Positions 27,045-36,349 of a stretch of DNA of 64,000 nt are shown in pieces. Below the pieces are notes generated by a model. The model saw nothing but the letters and a program-made list of their open reading frames with translations. It was not told the DNA's origin and did not search any database. This DNA comes from Bradyrhizobium sp. BR13661 (GTDB lineage: Bacteria; Pseudomonadota; Alphaproteobacteria; Rhizobiales; Xanthobacteraceae). Position 1 is the first letter of the stretch. Each line of letters begins with the position of its first letter. The stretch spans positions 496,001 through 560,000 of the forward strand of contig NZ_JARXWB010000001.1 in NCBI RefSeq assembly GCF_029892425.1, in the 5' to 3' direction. Made by a program: the position numbers and the translations under genes.

Positions 27045-28259
27045 TCACTTTTTCAGCAGCGGACATTTGGATTCGGAGACCGGACGATAAGCGTCCTCGC
27101 CCTTCACGGTCTTGATGATCTCAAGATAATCCCAGGGCTCCTTCGACTGCTCGGGGGTCTTCACCTTGGCGAGATACATGTCGCGGATGACGCGGCCGTC
27201 CTCGCGCAACTTGCCGCCATGGACGAAGATATCCTCGATCGGCAGCTCGCGCATCTTGGCCATCACCTTGGCCGGATCGTCGGTGCCGGCCGCCTTGATC
27301 GCCTTGAGATAATGCAGCACCGCGCCATATACGCCGGTCTGGATCATGGTCGGCATCACGTTGGTGCGCGCGAAGAATTTTTTGGACCAGGCGCGGGTCT
27401 GCTCGTCCATGTTCCAGTAGGACGCCGTGGTCATGTAGGTGCCCTGTGCGGACTTGAGCCCGATTGCGTGCACGTCGGTGTCGAACATCAACAGGCCGAC
27501 GAGCTTCTGGCCACCCTGCACGAGACCGAATTCGCCTGACTGCTTGATGGCGTTGTCGGTGTCCTGGCCGGCATTGGCAAAGGCGACGACGTCGGCTTTC
27601 GAGCTCTGCGCCTGCAGCGCGAACGAAGAAAAATCAGCCGTGTTGGTCGGATGCTTGACGCCGCCGAGCACCTTGCCGCCCATCTCGTTGATGAAGCGTG
27701 TCGCGTCCTTCTCCAACTGCTGGCCGAAGGCGTAGTCGGCCGTGATGAAGTACCAGGACTTGCCGCCCTCCTTGATCACGGCGGAGGCCGTCACCTTGGA
27801 CAGCGCATAGGTGTCGTAGGTGAAGTGCACGGTGTTCGGGCTGCACAGCTCGTCGGTCAGCGAGCTGGCGCCGGGGCCGGAGAGCAGAGCGATCTTGTTG
27901 CGCTCGCGCACCATGTTGTGCACGGCGATCGCGATGCCGGAATTGGGAATGTCGACCACCGCATCGACCTTGCCGTTGTCGAACCAGCCGCGCACGATGT
28001 TGACGCCGACGTCGGTCTTCATCTGGTGGTCGGCGCTGATGATCTCGATCGGCTTGCCGAGCACCGTCGGCCCGAACTCCTCCACCGCCATCTTGGCCGC
28101 CTCGACCGAGCCCGGCCCGGAATTATCGCGGCCCCAGCTCGACAGATCCGTCAGCACACCAATCCGCACCACATCGTCGGAGACTTGCGCGTGCGCAACG
28201 TTGGTCATGGCAGCCGAAGTCATGGCCGCGAGCATGGCGCAGGCCAAAAGCCCTCTCAT
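27045..28259 (-). CDS. Branched-chain-amino-acid-type ABC binding protein, orphan
   Basis: This is a 404-residue family 4 (LivJ-type) periplasmic binding protein. MRGLLACAMLAAMTSAAM begins a Sec signal cleaved after AHAQ. The ligand-binding fold shows VRIGVLTDLSSWGRDNSGPG, ISADHQMKTDVGVNIVRGW and WYFITADYAFG. In soil bacteria this group often binds aromatic acids rather than amino acids. No Liv permeases or ATPases accompany it. ATG 28259 has GAGAGGGA upstream. The promoter and an inverted repeat are at 28313-28344. Confidence 0.9.
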   Translation of the reverse strand: MRGLLACAMLAAMTSAAMTNVAHAQVSDDVVRIGVLTDLSSWGRDNSGPGSVEAAKMAVEEFGPTVLGKPIEIISADHQMKTDVGVNIVRGWFDNGKVDAVVDIPNSGIAIAVHNMVRERNKIALLSGPGASSLTDELCSPNTVHFTYDTYALSKVTASAVIKEGGKSWYFITADYAFGQQLEKDATRFINEMGGKVLGGVKHPTNTADFSSFALQAQSSKADVVAFANAGQDTDNAIKQSGEFGLVQGGQKLVGLLMFDTDVHAIGLKSAQGTYMTTASYWNMDEQTRAWSKKFFARTNVMPTMIQTGVYGAVLHYLKAIKAAGTDDPAKVMAKMRELPIEDIFVHGGKLREDGRVIRDMYLAKVKTPEQSKEPWDYLEIIKTVKGEDAYRPVSESKCPLLKK

Positions 28260-28312
28260 CGTCGTTCCCTCTCTTTTTGGGCCGCTTTGGTGCGGCCGGC
28301 TGTTCTGATGGT

Positions 28313-28344
28313 AAATTAGATATTGACGAATAAGTTTGTCAATA
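28313..28344 (-). promoter_or_regulatory. Promoter overlapping an inverted repeat, divergent gap
   Basis: On the minus strand TTGACA (28342-28337) and TAATTT (28318-28313) lie 18 bases apart and would drive the binding-protein gene. The -35 is part of TATTGAC-N10-GTCAATA at 28321-28344, a perfect 7-base-arm inverted repeat. A regulator binding it would act on this promoter and perhaps on the divergent MFS gene. Confidence 0.5.
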
Positions 28345-28445
28345 GCGAATAATAGCTCGGGGCACTCCAGTGTGAACACCGCCGCAGGTTGCAGCGATCA
28401 CCCCGATTGGCCATGATGCCCACCGGAATCGTGGGGCTGAAGGCA

Positions 28446-29747
28446 ATGACGGTAGCAACGGGGGTCTCCGGCGAGACGGAGCGATCGACGACGGCGCATG
28501 TGGTGTGGGCGAGTGCGCTCGGCACGGCCATCGAGTGGTACGACTTCCTGATCTACGGCACGGCTGCCGCGCTGGTGCTGAACAAGCTGTTTTTCCCGAG
28601 TTTCGACCCGTTCGTCGGCACGCTTGCGGCCTTCTCGACCTATGCGGTCGGCTTCGTCGCGCGGCCGATCGGCGGCGCCATCATCGGGCATTACGGCGAC
28701 CGGCTCGGCCGCAAGAGGATGCTGGTCGCGACCATGATCGCGATGGGGCTCGGCACGTTCCTGATCGGCTGCCTGCCGACCTACAGCCAGATCGGTGTCT
28801 GGGCTCCGATCTTCCTCGTCATCCTCCGTTTCATCCAGGGCATTGGCCTTGGCGGCGAATGGAGCGGCGCGGTCGTCATGGTCGTCGAGCATGCCGGCGC
28901 CAGGCGCGGCTTCTATGGCAGCCTGGTGCAGATCGGCTTTCCCGTGGGCGTCGCCGCATCGACCGGCATCTTCGGCCTGATGACGCAATTGCCGGAGGCG
29001 GACTTCCTCAGCTGGGGCTGGCGCGTGCCGTTCCTGATCAGCATTTTGCTTGTTGGCATCGGCTTCATCGTGCGGCTCAAGCTTGCGGAGACGCCGCACT
29101 TCAAGGAAGTCGTCGAGCGCAAAGAAGTGCTGGCGCAGCCGGTGTGGGAAGTGCTGCGTCGCGACTGGCGCAGCTTCCTGCTCGCCATCGGCATCACGGT
29201 GTCGGAGGTCGGGCTCGCTTATCTCCTCACCGTCTTCGTCGTGGTCTATGCCACGGCAAAGCTCGGCATCCCGCGCCAGGTGATCCTCAATGCGGTGGTC
29301 TATGCCGCGCTCGTCGAGTTCGCGACGCTGCCGCTCGCCGGCTGGCTCTCGGATATCTTCGGCCGCAAGGCGCTGTACCTGGCCGGCGCCGTGTTCACGG
29401 TGGCACTGGCGTTTCCGCTGTTCTGGTTCCTCGACACCAGGGAGCCGATGCTGATCACGCTGGCACTCGTCGTCACGATGACGCTGACGCATGCGCTGCT
29501 GTTCGGACCCAAGGCTGCGTTCATGCCCGAGCTGTTCCGCACCCAGGTGCGCTACAGCGGCGCCTCGCTCGGCGCCAATGTCGCAGCCGCCTTGAGCGGC
29601 GGCTTCTCGCCGCTGATCGCGACGGCGCTGCTCGCCTGGGCCGGCTCCTACTGGCCGGTGTCGCTCTACATCATCGGCCTCTCGATCATCACCATCATCG
29701 CGACGCTGATGACGCCGGAGACGGCGCGCGACACGCTGAGATCGTGA
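28446..29747 (+). CDS. MFS transporter, metabolite:H+ symporter type
   Basis: This is a carrier of the same group as the 10041 protein: ASALGTAIEWYDFLIYGTAAAL in helix 1, GHYGDRLGRKRML in the 2-3 loop and FIQGIGLGGEWSGAV in helix 4. It has about 433 residues from ATG 28446; in-frame ATG codons at 28413 and 28416 would lengthen it, and no upstream ribosome site is decisive. Twelve hydrophobic segments are visible. It is divergent from the binding-protein gene and may offer a second route for a related acid. Confidence 0.88.
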   Translation: MTVATGVSGETERSTTAHVVWASALGTAIEWYDFLIYGTAAALVLNKLFFPSFDPFVGTLAAFSTYAVGFVARPIGGAIIGHYGDRLGRKRMLVATMIAMGLGTFLIGCLPTYSQIGVWAPIFLVILRFIQGIGLGGEWSGAVVMVVEHAGARRGFYGSLVQIGFPVGVAASTGIFGLMTQLPEADFLSWGWRVPFLISILLVGIGFIVRLKLAETPHFKEVVERKEVLAQPVWEVLRRDWRSFLLAIGITVSEVGLAYLLTVFVVVYATAKLGIPRQVILNAVVYAALVEFATLPLAGWLSDIFGRKALYLAGAVFTVALAFPLFWFLDTREPMLITLALVVTMTLTHALLFGPKAAFMPELFRTQVRYSGASLGANVAAALSGGFSPLIATALLAWAGSYWPVSLYIIGLSIITIIATLMTPETARDTLRS

Positions 29748-29753
29748 GAGCAG

Positions 29754-31295
29754 TCACCGGCAGGCAGGATTTGCGGCGTCCGGAAACATCAGGAAGGTGA
29801 TGGTCGCGGGCGCAAGCCGGATCGCTCCCCCGGGAGCTGTGCGCGGCGCAAGTCGGGGCAACTCGTCGTCGATCCTCAGTGCGAGCGCCTTGCCGTTCAA
29901 CTGCACGGTCGCGCTCTCCAGCCGCGCCGCGTGCAGCGTGTACCGCTCTGCGGGACCTGATAAATTCAGCACGCGTGACAGGCGCCGCGACGCGTTGATC
30001 GCGAGCACGGACACCGCGCCTCGCACGGCCGGATGGCAATGCGCGTAGAGATGGAGATCGGGTGCGGCGACCGCGTTCGCGTCGAGCACGATCGTTCCCA
30101 TCAGCCGATGCCAGAGCAGTGCACCCCAGTAGTTCGGCCGTGGGCGGAACGTCCCCTCGTCGAGCAGGCCGTAGTCGCTGGCGGCGAGCGTGTTGTGCAT
30201 CACGACCTGGACGCCGGCTCTCGCCAAGCCTCCGAGCTGATCGAGATATCGGAACGTGTCGAGAAACGTCGCGTCCCATCGGTTGCCGCCGCAGGCGGCG
30301 TCCGCCGTCTCCGTCAGCCAGATCGGCTTGCCCGGCTCGAATGCATCGCGCAGGGCCCGGTAGGTCGCGAGTGTCGCGTCTGCGCGCACCAGCCATTCCG
30401 TGGTGAGCGCCTGCGCCGGATCGTTGCGGCCGCCACAGCGTGGCGAGAGCGCGTTGTAATGATGATAGGAGAATCGATCGACGCCGGGGCCGGATGCAGC
30501 GAGCAGATCGCGCGTGGTGATCTCCGACCCGGATGGCGATGGCGCATCGCCGATTGAGCCTGGGCCGACGATCAGCGTTTCCGGCGCGGCGTGCCGTATC
30601 CATTCGCGAAATATCCTGAAGTCGCGCCCATAGGCTTTCGCATCATATCCCGGCGGTGCACCGTTGGTCGCGGCGAGTGTCGGCTCGTTCATGAATTCAA
30701 CCGCCGCGATGCGGCCGCCCAGCGAACGCGTGGCATCGATCATGCGCTGCGCCTGATCCGGCGTCCACAGGCCATCCGCTTCGCGGCTGCCGCGACTGAT
30801 CGCGAAAGAGGTGACGATTTCCGCATTGACCGCGCGCGCAAAATCGATGACGCCGCGCCATTGGTCGCGGCTGAGCACGGAGTCGAATCCCGGCGGCGGC
30901 TTTCCCCGCGTGCCGTCGGTGTCTGCGAAGGACGTCGCATTGGCCCAGGTGCCGCTCACGCGCACATAAGCCGGCGACAAGGCGGCGGCGAGCTTGCGCA
31001 GCCGGGCATTGGCAAGATCGATCGGCGATCTCGCGCCGTAACGATCCCGCTCATCGAGCGCGCGCATCGTTCGCGGATAAGGCTTCCAGAACCGTCCGCC
31101 GGTCACCTCCACCATCTCGATGTTGTAGGATTGAAAGCGCGTGTCGACCGTGCCGATCGCCTTCAGTTCCGCAGGCGCTGCGGATACGTCGCTTGCGTGC
31201 GCTGCGCCCAACGTTGCGGCAATCAGCAGCGCAATCGTTATAACAACCGCGGCGCGAACGCGTTCGCGCGATCCGGCACCTTGCCTTGTATGCAC
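29754..31295 (-). CDS. GH79 family glycosidase, heparanase-like
   Basis: This is a 513-residue exported protein that resembles heparanase and bacterial GH79 beta-glucuronidases. LRKLAAALSPAYVRVSGTWANATSF corresponds to the heparanase N-domain. The likely acid/base is Glu204 in EFMNEPTL and the nucleophile Glu329 in IWLTETADAACGG; human heparanase has NEP and WLGETSSAYGGG at these points, a similar distance apart. The following VQVVMHNTLAASDYGLLDE and NYWGALLWHRLMGT also match. A signal helix (VVITIALLIAATLGAAHA) precedes. GTG 31295 has AGAAGG upstream; TTG 31331 is possible. Family known to cleave glucuronides; the natural substrate here is unknown. Confidence 0.85.
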   Translation of the reverse strand: MHTRQGAGSRERVRAAVVITIALLIAATLGAAHASDVSAAPAELKAIGTVDTRFQSYNIEMVEVTGGRFWKPYPRTMRALDERDRYGARSPIDLANARLRKLAAALSPAYVRVSGTWANATSFADTDGTRGKPPPGFDSVLSRDQWRGVIDFARAVNAEIVTSFAISRGSREADGLWTPDQAQRMIDATRSLGGRIAAVEFMNEPTLAATNGAPPGYDAKAYGRDFRIFREWIRHAAPETLIVGPGSIGDAPSPSGSEITTRDLLAASGPGVDRFSYHHYNALSPRCGGRNDPAQALTTEWLVRADATLATYRALRDAFEPGKPIWLTETADAACGGNRWDATFLDTFRYLDQLGGLARAGVQVVMHNTLAASDYGLLDEGTFRPRPNYWGALLWHRLMGTIVLDANAVAAPDLHLYAHCHPAVRGAVSVLAINASRRLSRVLNLSGPAERYTLHAARLESATVQLNGKALALRIDDELPRLAPRTAPGGAIRLAPATITFLMFPDAANPACR

Positions 31296-31489
31296 GCCCT
31301 GATGCCTTCTTATGCGCGCTGCCAAAAGCAAATGCAGCAGCCCGATCCATTAGCCGCGTTTATACGCCGAATTTTTACTTCCAATTTTACTTCGCAAACT
31401 CCCGCCCATAGCCTCGCGGGCAATTGATCACATCGCAGCCGGTCAATGGCGATCGGTGCGGGCGTTTATCGTAACCAACGAGGGTTGCT

Positions 31490-32851
31490 ATGGTTGACAG
31501 GGATAAGCGGACATCCACTTCCGATCTGGCGGGAACGGAAGCAAAAGCGGACGTCAAGTCGACGAAAAAACTGAGCCGGCGCACGCTGTTAAAGGGAGCG
31601 GCCGCAGTTGCGGGCGCGGCCGCAGGCTCGGATGCGATCCGCGGATTCCCGACCATCTGGGCGCAGGAGATCAAGGACATCGAGCTGCGCCATGTCGGCG
31701 TCTCCTACTCGGTGGTGAAGGCGATCGGCGACCAGGCGGCCAAGGACCTCGGCTTCAAGGTGACGATGCAGAACCTCGACACCTCTGCCGCCATCAACCG
31801 CTTCATAAGCCAGCCTAATACGGTCGATATCGCCGATCTCGAGGGCTGGCAGGCCAAGCTCGCCGCCAAGCGCTCGGTGATCCAGGGCATCGAGGTCAAG
31901 AAGATCAAGGAGTTCGACAACATCCTGCCGATCTTCACCAAGGGCGAGATCGACGGCCACAAGATCCCGCGCCAGGGCATCTCGCCCTATGAAGCCATGT
32001 ACATCGCCAAGCCCGATTCCACCGATCTGAACGACGGCGTCACCGAATGGGCGACCTTCCTGCCGCAGGTCTACAACGCGGACTCCATCGGCTATCGCCC
32101 CGACCTCGTCGGCCATGAAGTGACCGAGTGGAAGGACCTGATCGACCCCAAGTTCAAGGGCAAGGCCGCGATCCTCGACGTGCCTGCGATCGGCATCATG
32201 GATGCCGCGCTCTGCTTCGAAAGTGCCGGGCTGATCAAGTACGGCAACAAGGGCAACATGACCAAGGAGGAGATCGACTTTACCTGCAACAAGCTGATCG
32301 AGCTGAAGAAGCAGGGCCAGTTCCGCGCCACCTGGACCACTTTCGACCAGTCGGTGCAGTTGATGGCTGCAGGCGAGGTGGTGATCCAGTCGATGTGGTC
32401 GCCGGCGGTAGCCGCGGTGCGCGTGAAGGAAATCCCCTGCGTCTACGCGCCTGTGAACGTCAAGAACGGCAAGGAGGGCTATCGCGGCTGGTGCAACGGC
32501 ATGGGCCTGATGAAGCATCTCTCCGGCAAGAAGCTCGATGCCGCCTACGAATATCTCAACTGGTACCTCTCGGGCTGGCAGGGCGGCTTCGTCGCGCGCT
32601 ACGGCTATTACAGCCCGGTGCCCTCGACCGCGAAGAAATTCCTGACGCCGGCCGAATGGGCGTTCTGGTACGAAGGCCAGGCCGCACCGGAAGTGGTGAA
32701 CGATCCCTACGGCGTGCCGATGGAGAAGGCCGGCACCAAGCGCGACGGCGGCTCGTTCCTCGACCGCGTCAAGAACATCTCGTGCTGGAACACGCTGATG
32801 GACGAGGCTGCCTACATGAACAAGCGCTGGAACGACTTCAAGGTGGCCTGA
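31490..32851 (+). CDS. ABC transporter binding protein, polyamine type, Tat-exported
   Basis: This is a 453-residue extracellular binding protein. A long N-terminus leads to SRRTLLKGAAAVAGAAAG, a twin-arginine signal, so the protein should leave the cytoplasm folded. The mature part (VSYSVVKAIGDQAAKDLGF, TTFDQSVQLMAAGEVVIQSM) fits the PotD/family 1 group. It opens an operon with two permeases, an ATPase, a three-subunit molybdenum hydroxylase and an amidase. A strong hairpin follows its stop and may keep its mRNA more abundant than the permease part. The ligand is unknown; a heterocycle or amide is suggested by the downstream enzymes. Confidence 0.9.
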   Translation: MVDRDKRTSTSDLAGTEAKADVKSTKKLSRRTLLKGAAAVAGAAAGSDAIRGFPTIWAQEIKDIELRHVGVSYSVVKAIGDQAAKDLGFKVTMQNLDTSAAINRFISQPNTVDIADLEGWQAKLAAKRSVIQGIEVKKIKEFDNILPIFTKGEIDGHKIPRQGISPYEAMYIAKPDSTDLNDGVTEWATFLPQVYNADSIGYRPDLVGHEVTEWKDLIDPKFKGKAAILDVPAIGIMDAALCFESAGLIKYGNKGNMTKEEIDFTCNKLIELKKQGQFRATWTTFDQSVQLMAAGEVVIQSMWSPAVAAVRVKEIPCVYAPVNVKNGKEGYRGWCNGMGLMKHLSGKKLDAAYEYLNWYLSGWQGGFVARYGYYSPVPSTAKKFLTPAEWAFWYEGQAAPEVVNDPYGVPMEKAGTKRDGGSFLDRVKNISCWNTLMDEAAYMNKRWNDFKVA

Positions 32852-32876
32852 AACCTGCTTTCCCTGACTGACATGA

Positions 32877-32904
32877 AGCACCGGCGCCATCACGCGCCGG
32901 TGCT
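32877..32904 (+). promoter_or_regulatory. Intercistronic stem-loop after the binding-protein gene
   Basis: AGCACCGGCGC-catcac-GCGCCGGTGCT is a perfect 11-base-pair stem with a 6-base loop, 25 bases after the stop. No T run follows, so it looks like an mRNA-stabilising or partial-termination element that raises binding protein over permease. Confidence 0.6.
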
Positions 32905-32934
32905 GATAAGACCGACTTCGAGGCCTTTGCTGAT

Positions 32935-33825
32935 ATGCAGCCAAGTTCGAGTTCAACTCAATCTCCGCCACGCGCAAATCTCGCCGGCTGGCTCTATGTG
33001 TCGCCGCTGGTCCTGGTGCTCGTGCCGTTCTTCGTCGCGCCGATCCTGGTCGTGCTGGCCGCGAGCTTCTTTGCCACCGACGGCTTTGGCGGACTGACGC
33101 CGGGCTTCACGCTCGCGAGCTATGTCGAGGTGCTGCACTCGGCGCTGACGCTGAAATTGTATCTGGCGACCATCAAGTTCACCGTATTGACGTGGATATT
33201 CACGCTGATCATCGGTTTCTTCGTTGCCTATTTCCTCGTCTTCCACGTCCGCAACCAGTTGCTGGCGATCGGCCTGTTCCTGCTCTGCACCGTGCCGTTC
33301 TGGACCTCGAACATCATCCGGATGATTTCTTGGATTCCTCTGCTCGGGAAAGAAGGCTTGATCAATCAGGCGCTGCTTGCCACCGGCATCATCCATCAGC
33401 CGCTGGAAGTGCTGCTGTTCTCCGACCTCGCGGTGGTCATCGCCTATGTCCACCAGCTCACGATCTTCATGATCGTGCCGATCTTCAATTCCATGGCCCG
33501 GATCGACAAGAAGCTGATCGAGGCTGCGATCGACGCCGGCGCCAGCCGTTTCGACATCATGCGCCTGATCGTGGTGCCGATGTCCAAGAGCGGCATCGCG
33601 CTCGGCACCATCTTCGTGGTCTCGATCGTGATGGGCGACTTCTTCGTGGTGAAGGTGATGTCCGGCGGCGGCTCGGCCTCCGTAGTCAGCGCCTTCTACG
33701 AGGATGTCGGCGTGCTGCAATATCCGACCGCGGCCGCGAGCGCCGTGCTGCTGACACTGGTCCTGGTCGCAATCGTCTCGCTGATCCTGCGCACCGTCGA
33801 CATCAGGCAGGAGATCACGCGATGA
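32935..33825 (+). CDS. ABC transporter permease, PotB type
   Basis: This is a 296-residue inner-membrane permease. Hydrophobic segments lie at about residues 20-45, 80-105, 108-132, 155-185, 215-240 and 260-285. The EAA coupling loop is KLIEAAIDAGASRFDIMRLIVVP near residue 190. Its stop overlaps the next permease start (ATGA). It forms the channel of the second polyamine-type importer. Confidence 0.9.
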   Translation: MQPSSSSTQSPPRANLAGWLYVSPLVLVLVPFFVAPILVVLAASFFATDGFGGLTPGFTLASYVEVLHSALTLKLYLATIKFTVLTWIFTLIIGFFVAYFLVFHVRNQLLAIGLFLLCTVPFWTSNIIRMISWIPLLGKEGLINQALLATGIIHQPLEVLLFSDLAVVIAYVHQLTIFMIVPIFNSMARIDKKLIEAAIDAGASRFDIMRLIVVPMSKSGIALGTIFVVSIVMGDFFVVKVMSGGGSASVVSAFYEDVGVLQYPTAAASAVLLTLVLVAIVSLILRTVDIRQEITR

Positions 33826-34727
33826 GCGCGGTTCTCGCCGACATGCCCAAAACCGATACGTCCAAGAGCGTCGCGCCCGCGACGACCAAGGCCATCGCGC
33901 CGAGCAGGGGCGGCCGTCCCTGGACGTTCTACGTGTTGGCGACGCTGTTCGCCGCTTACGTGATCGCGCTCTATGGCCCGATGTTCTGCATCTACGTCCT
34001 GTCGTTCCAGGATATCCGCGGCGGCCTCGTCTTCCCGATGAAGGGCCATTCGCTGCATTGGTTCGTGGATCTCTTCACGCAGGTACGCACCGGCGATGTC
34101 AAGGGCTCGTTCGACCGCTCGATCAAGCTCGCGGTTATCGTCACCGTGATCACCGTGGTGGTCTCGTTCCTTGCCGGCCTCGGCTTCCGCAAACGCTTTC
34201 GCGGCGACACCGTCGTTTTCTACATGATGATCGGCAGCCTGGTGGCGCCGGGCCTCGTGCTCGGCCTTGGCACCGGTCTGTTGTTCCAGGCGCTCGGACT
34301 GAACGCGAGCTGGTACACGTCCGCGCTCGGCGCGCAGCTGTCGTGGACGCTGCCGTTCGGCGTGCTCGTGATGTTCGCGGTGATGTCGCGCTTCAACCAT
34401 GTCTGGGAGGAGGCGGCCTATGACCTCGGCGCCAGCCGCTGGCAGTCGATCTGGCTGGTGATGATCCCGGTGCTCGCGCCCGGCCTCGTCGCCGTCGCGC
34501 TGTTCGGCTTCACGCTGTCCTACGACGAATTCGCGCGCAGCCTCCAGACCGCGGGTTCGCTCAACACGCTGCCGCTCGAAATCTGGAGCATGACGCTGAA
34601 CGTCACCTCGCCCTCGCTCTACGCGCTGGGCACGGTGACCACCGTGGTCTCCTTCATCGTCATCGGCGCAAGCCTCGGCACCATCGTGCTGATCCAGAAG
34701 AAGCGCGGCAGCCGGGTAAAGGGTTAG
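33822..34727 (+). CDS. ABC transporter permease, PotC type
   Basis: This is a 301-residue permease partner, coupled to the first by a four-base overlap. A polar N-terminus of about 40 residues precedes the first helix (FYVLATLFAAYVIALYG). The EAA loop is EEAAYDLGASRWQSIWLVMIP near residue 200. The ATPase gene starts two bases after its stop. Confidence 0.9.
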   Translation: MSAVLADMPKTDTSKSVAPATTKAIAPSRGGRPWTFYVLATLFAAYVIALYGPMFCIYVLSFQDIRGGLVFPMKGHSLHWFVDLFTQVRTGDVKGSFDRSIKLAVIVTVITVVVSFLAGLGFRKRFRGDTVVFYMMIGSLVAPGLVLGLGTGLLFQALGLNASWYTSALGAQLSWTLPFGVLVMFAVMSRFNHVWEEAAYDLGASRWQSIWLVMIPVLAPGLVAVALFGFTLSYDEFARSLQTAGSLNTLPLEIWSMTLNVTSPSLYALGTVTTVVSFIVIGASLGTIVLIQKKRGSRVKG

Positions 34728-34729
34728 GA

Positions 34730-35836
34730 ATGAAGAACGATCGCGGCGATATCGAACTGGCGGGTGTCTGCAAGAGCTTTGACGGCGTGACCAACGTGGT
34801 CGACGGCGTCAATCTCAAAATCGCGGACGGCGCCTATTGCTGCTTCATCGGTCCCTCCGGCTGCGGCAAGACCACGATCCTGCGCATGATCGCGGGCCAC
34901 GAGGATCCAACCGCGGGCGAGATCGTGATCGGCGGCCAGAACGTCGTCGGCCTTGCGCCGGTGCAGCGCCGCACCGCGATGATGTTCCAGTCCTACGCGC
35001 TGTTTCCGCATCTGACCGTCCGCGAGAACATCGCTTTTGCGCTGCGCGTGCGCGGCATGTCCAAGACCGATCGCCTGCGTGCGGCCGACGCCATGATCGA
35101 AAAGGTGCGCCTGACGCAATTCGCCGATCGTCTGCCGGCGCAGCTCTCCGGCGGCCAGCAGCAACGCGTCGCACTGGCGCGCGCCGCGATCACCGAGCCG
35201 CGCGTGCTGCTGCTCGACGAGCCGCTCTCCGCGCTCGATGAGCAGCTTCGCGTCCAGATGCGCCAGGAGCTCCGGCGGATGCAGCAGGAGCTCGGCATCA
35301 CCTTCATCCACGTCACCCACACGCAGCTCGAGGCGATCGCGCTCGCGGATCTCGTGGTGGTGATGGAGCAAGGCAAGATCAAGCAGGCAGGCGCGGCGCG
35401 CGACGTTTACGCCCATCCGCACGACCGCTACGTCGCCGAGTTCATGGGTGGCCAGAACGTGCTGTCCGGCCGCGTCGAGAAGGTCAACGGCGCGAGCTTC
35501 ACGCTCGCACAAGCGGCTCCGTCAGGCATCGAGGTGCCGCTCCAGGCGCGACCCACGGTCAGTGTCGGCGACAGGGTCGATATCGCGGTCCGCCGCGATG
35601 ACGTTGCGCTCGTCAGGCCGGGCAGGGACTTGCCATCAGGCCATACCACCTCGCTTCCAAGCCGCGTGCTCGCGATCGAGTATCAGGGCTATTTCGTCAA
35701 GGTCATGCTCGACACCGTGCCCGACGACGAGTTCGTCGCCTACGTGCCGGAAAAGACCTTCTTCGCAGATCCCTTCACCGTCGGCGATGTCGTCATGGCC
35801 ACATGGGCCACCGGCAGCGCGTTGCCTCTCGCCTAA
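34730..35836 (+). CDS. ABC importer ATP-binding protein, PotA type
   Basis: This is a 368-residue ATPase. Walker A is GPSGCGKTT, Q-loop FQSYALFPH, signature LSGGQQQRVALARA, Walker B VLLLDEPLSALD, switch VTHTQ. The last is unusual: most PotA relatives have VTHDQ, but the histidine is kept. A TOBE domain follows residue 240. It is co-transcribed with the permeases and runs, after 19 bases, into the molybdenum hydroxylase genes. Confidence 0.92.
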   Translation: MKNDRGDIELAGVCKSFDGVTNVVDGVNLKIADGAYCCFIGPSGCGKTTILRMIAGHEDPTAGEIVIGGQNVVGLAPVQRRTAMMFQSYALFPHLTVRENIAFALRVRGMSKTDRLRAADAMIEKVRLTQFADRLPAQLSGGQQQRVALARAAITEPRVLLLDEPLSALDEQLRVQMRQELRRMQQELGITFIHVTHTQLEAIALADLVVVMEQGKIKQAGAARDVYAHPHDRYVAEFMGGQNVLSGRVEKVNGASFTLAQAAPSGIEVPLQARPTVSVGDRVDIAVRRDDVALVRPGRDLPSGHTTSLPSRVLAIEYQGYFVKVMLDTVPDDEFVAYVPEKTFFADPFTVGDVVMATWATGSALPLA

Positions 35837-35855
35837 AGCCCCGTCGCGCAGGAGT

Positions 35856-36347
35856 ATGACCTTGCAGATATCCTTCACACTCAACGACCGGCCCACCACC
35901 GTGGACGTCGAACCGGCAACACTGGTCGCCGAGCTGCTGCGCGAACAGCTTCACCTCACCGGCACCCACATTGGCTGCGACACCAGCCAGTGTGGTGCGT
36001 GCGTTGTGCATCTCAATGGCCTGCCGGTGAAGAGCTGCACACTGCTGGCGCCGGCGCTCGACGGCGCGACGCTGCTGACCATTGAAGGTCTGCAGGGTGC
36101 GCCGGGCTCCAACCAGATGCATCCGATGCAGGAAGCTTTTCGCGAGCATCACGGGCTGCAATGCGGGTTCTGCACGCCCGGCATGCTGATGACTGCGATC
36201 GCGCTCGCCACCGAGAAGCCTGATTTGACCGAGGCCGACGTCCGTCACGGTCTCGAAGGCAACATCTGCCGCTGCACCGGCTACCAGAACATCGTGGTTT
36301 CCGTGATGGCCGGCGCTGCCGCCATGAACGCCGCCAAGGGAGAGTGA
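35856..36347 (+). CDS. (2Fe-2S) subunit of a xanthine dehydrogenase family hydroxylase
   Basis: This is a 163-residue iron-sulfur subunit (CoxS type). The plant-ferredoxin-type cluster is held by [15 protein letters not shown]...C near residues 40-62. The second cluster, in the helical domain, is held by CGFCTPGM and CRCTGYQN at about residues 101-140. It passes electrons from the molybdenum site of the large subunit at 36350 to the FAD subunit at 38749. CAGGAGT precedes ATG 35856. The order small-large-medium differs from the coxMSL order of CO oxidisers. Confidence 0.92.
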   Translation: MTLQISFTLNDRPTTVDVEPATLVAELLREQLHLTGTHIGCDTSQCGACVVHLNGLPVKSCTLLAPALDGATLLTIEGLQGAPGSNQMHPMQEAFREHHGLQCGFCTPGMLMTAIALATEKPDLTEADVRHGLEGNICRCTGYQNIVVSVMAGAAAMNAAKGE

Positions 36348-36349
36348 CC

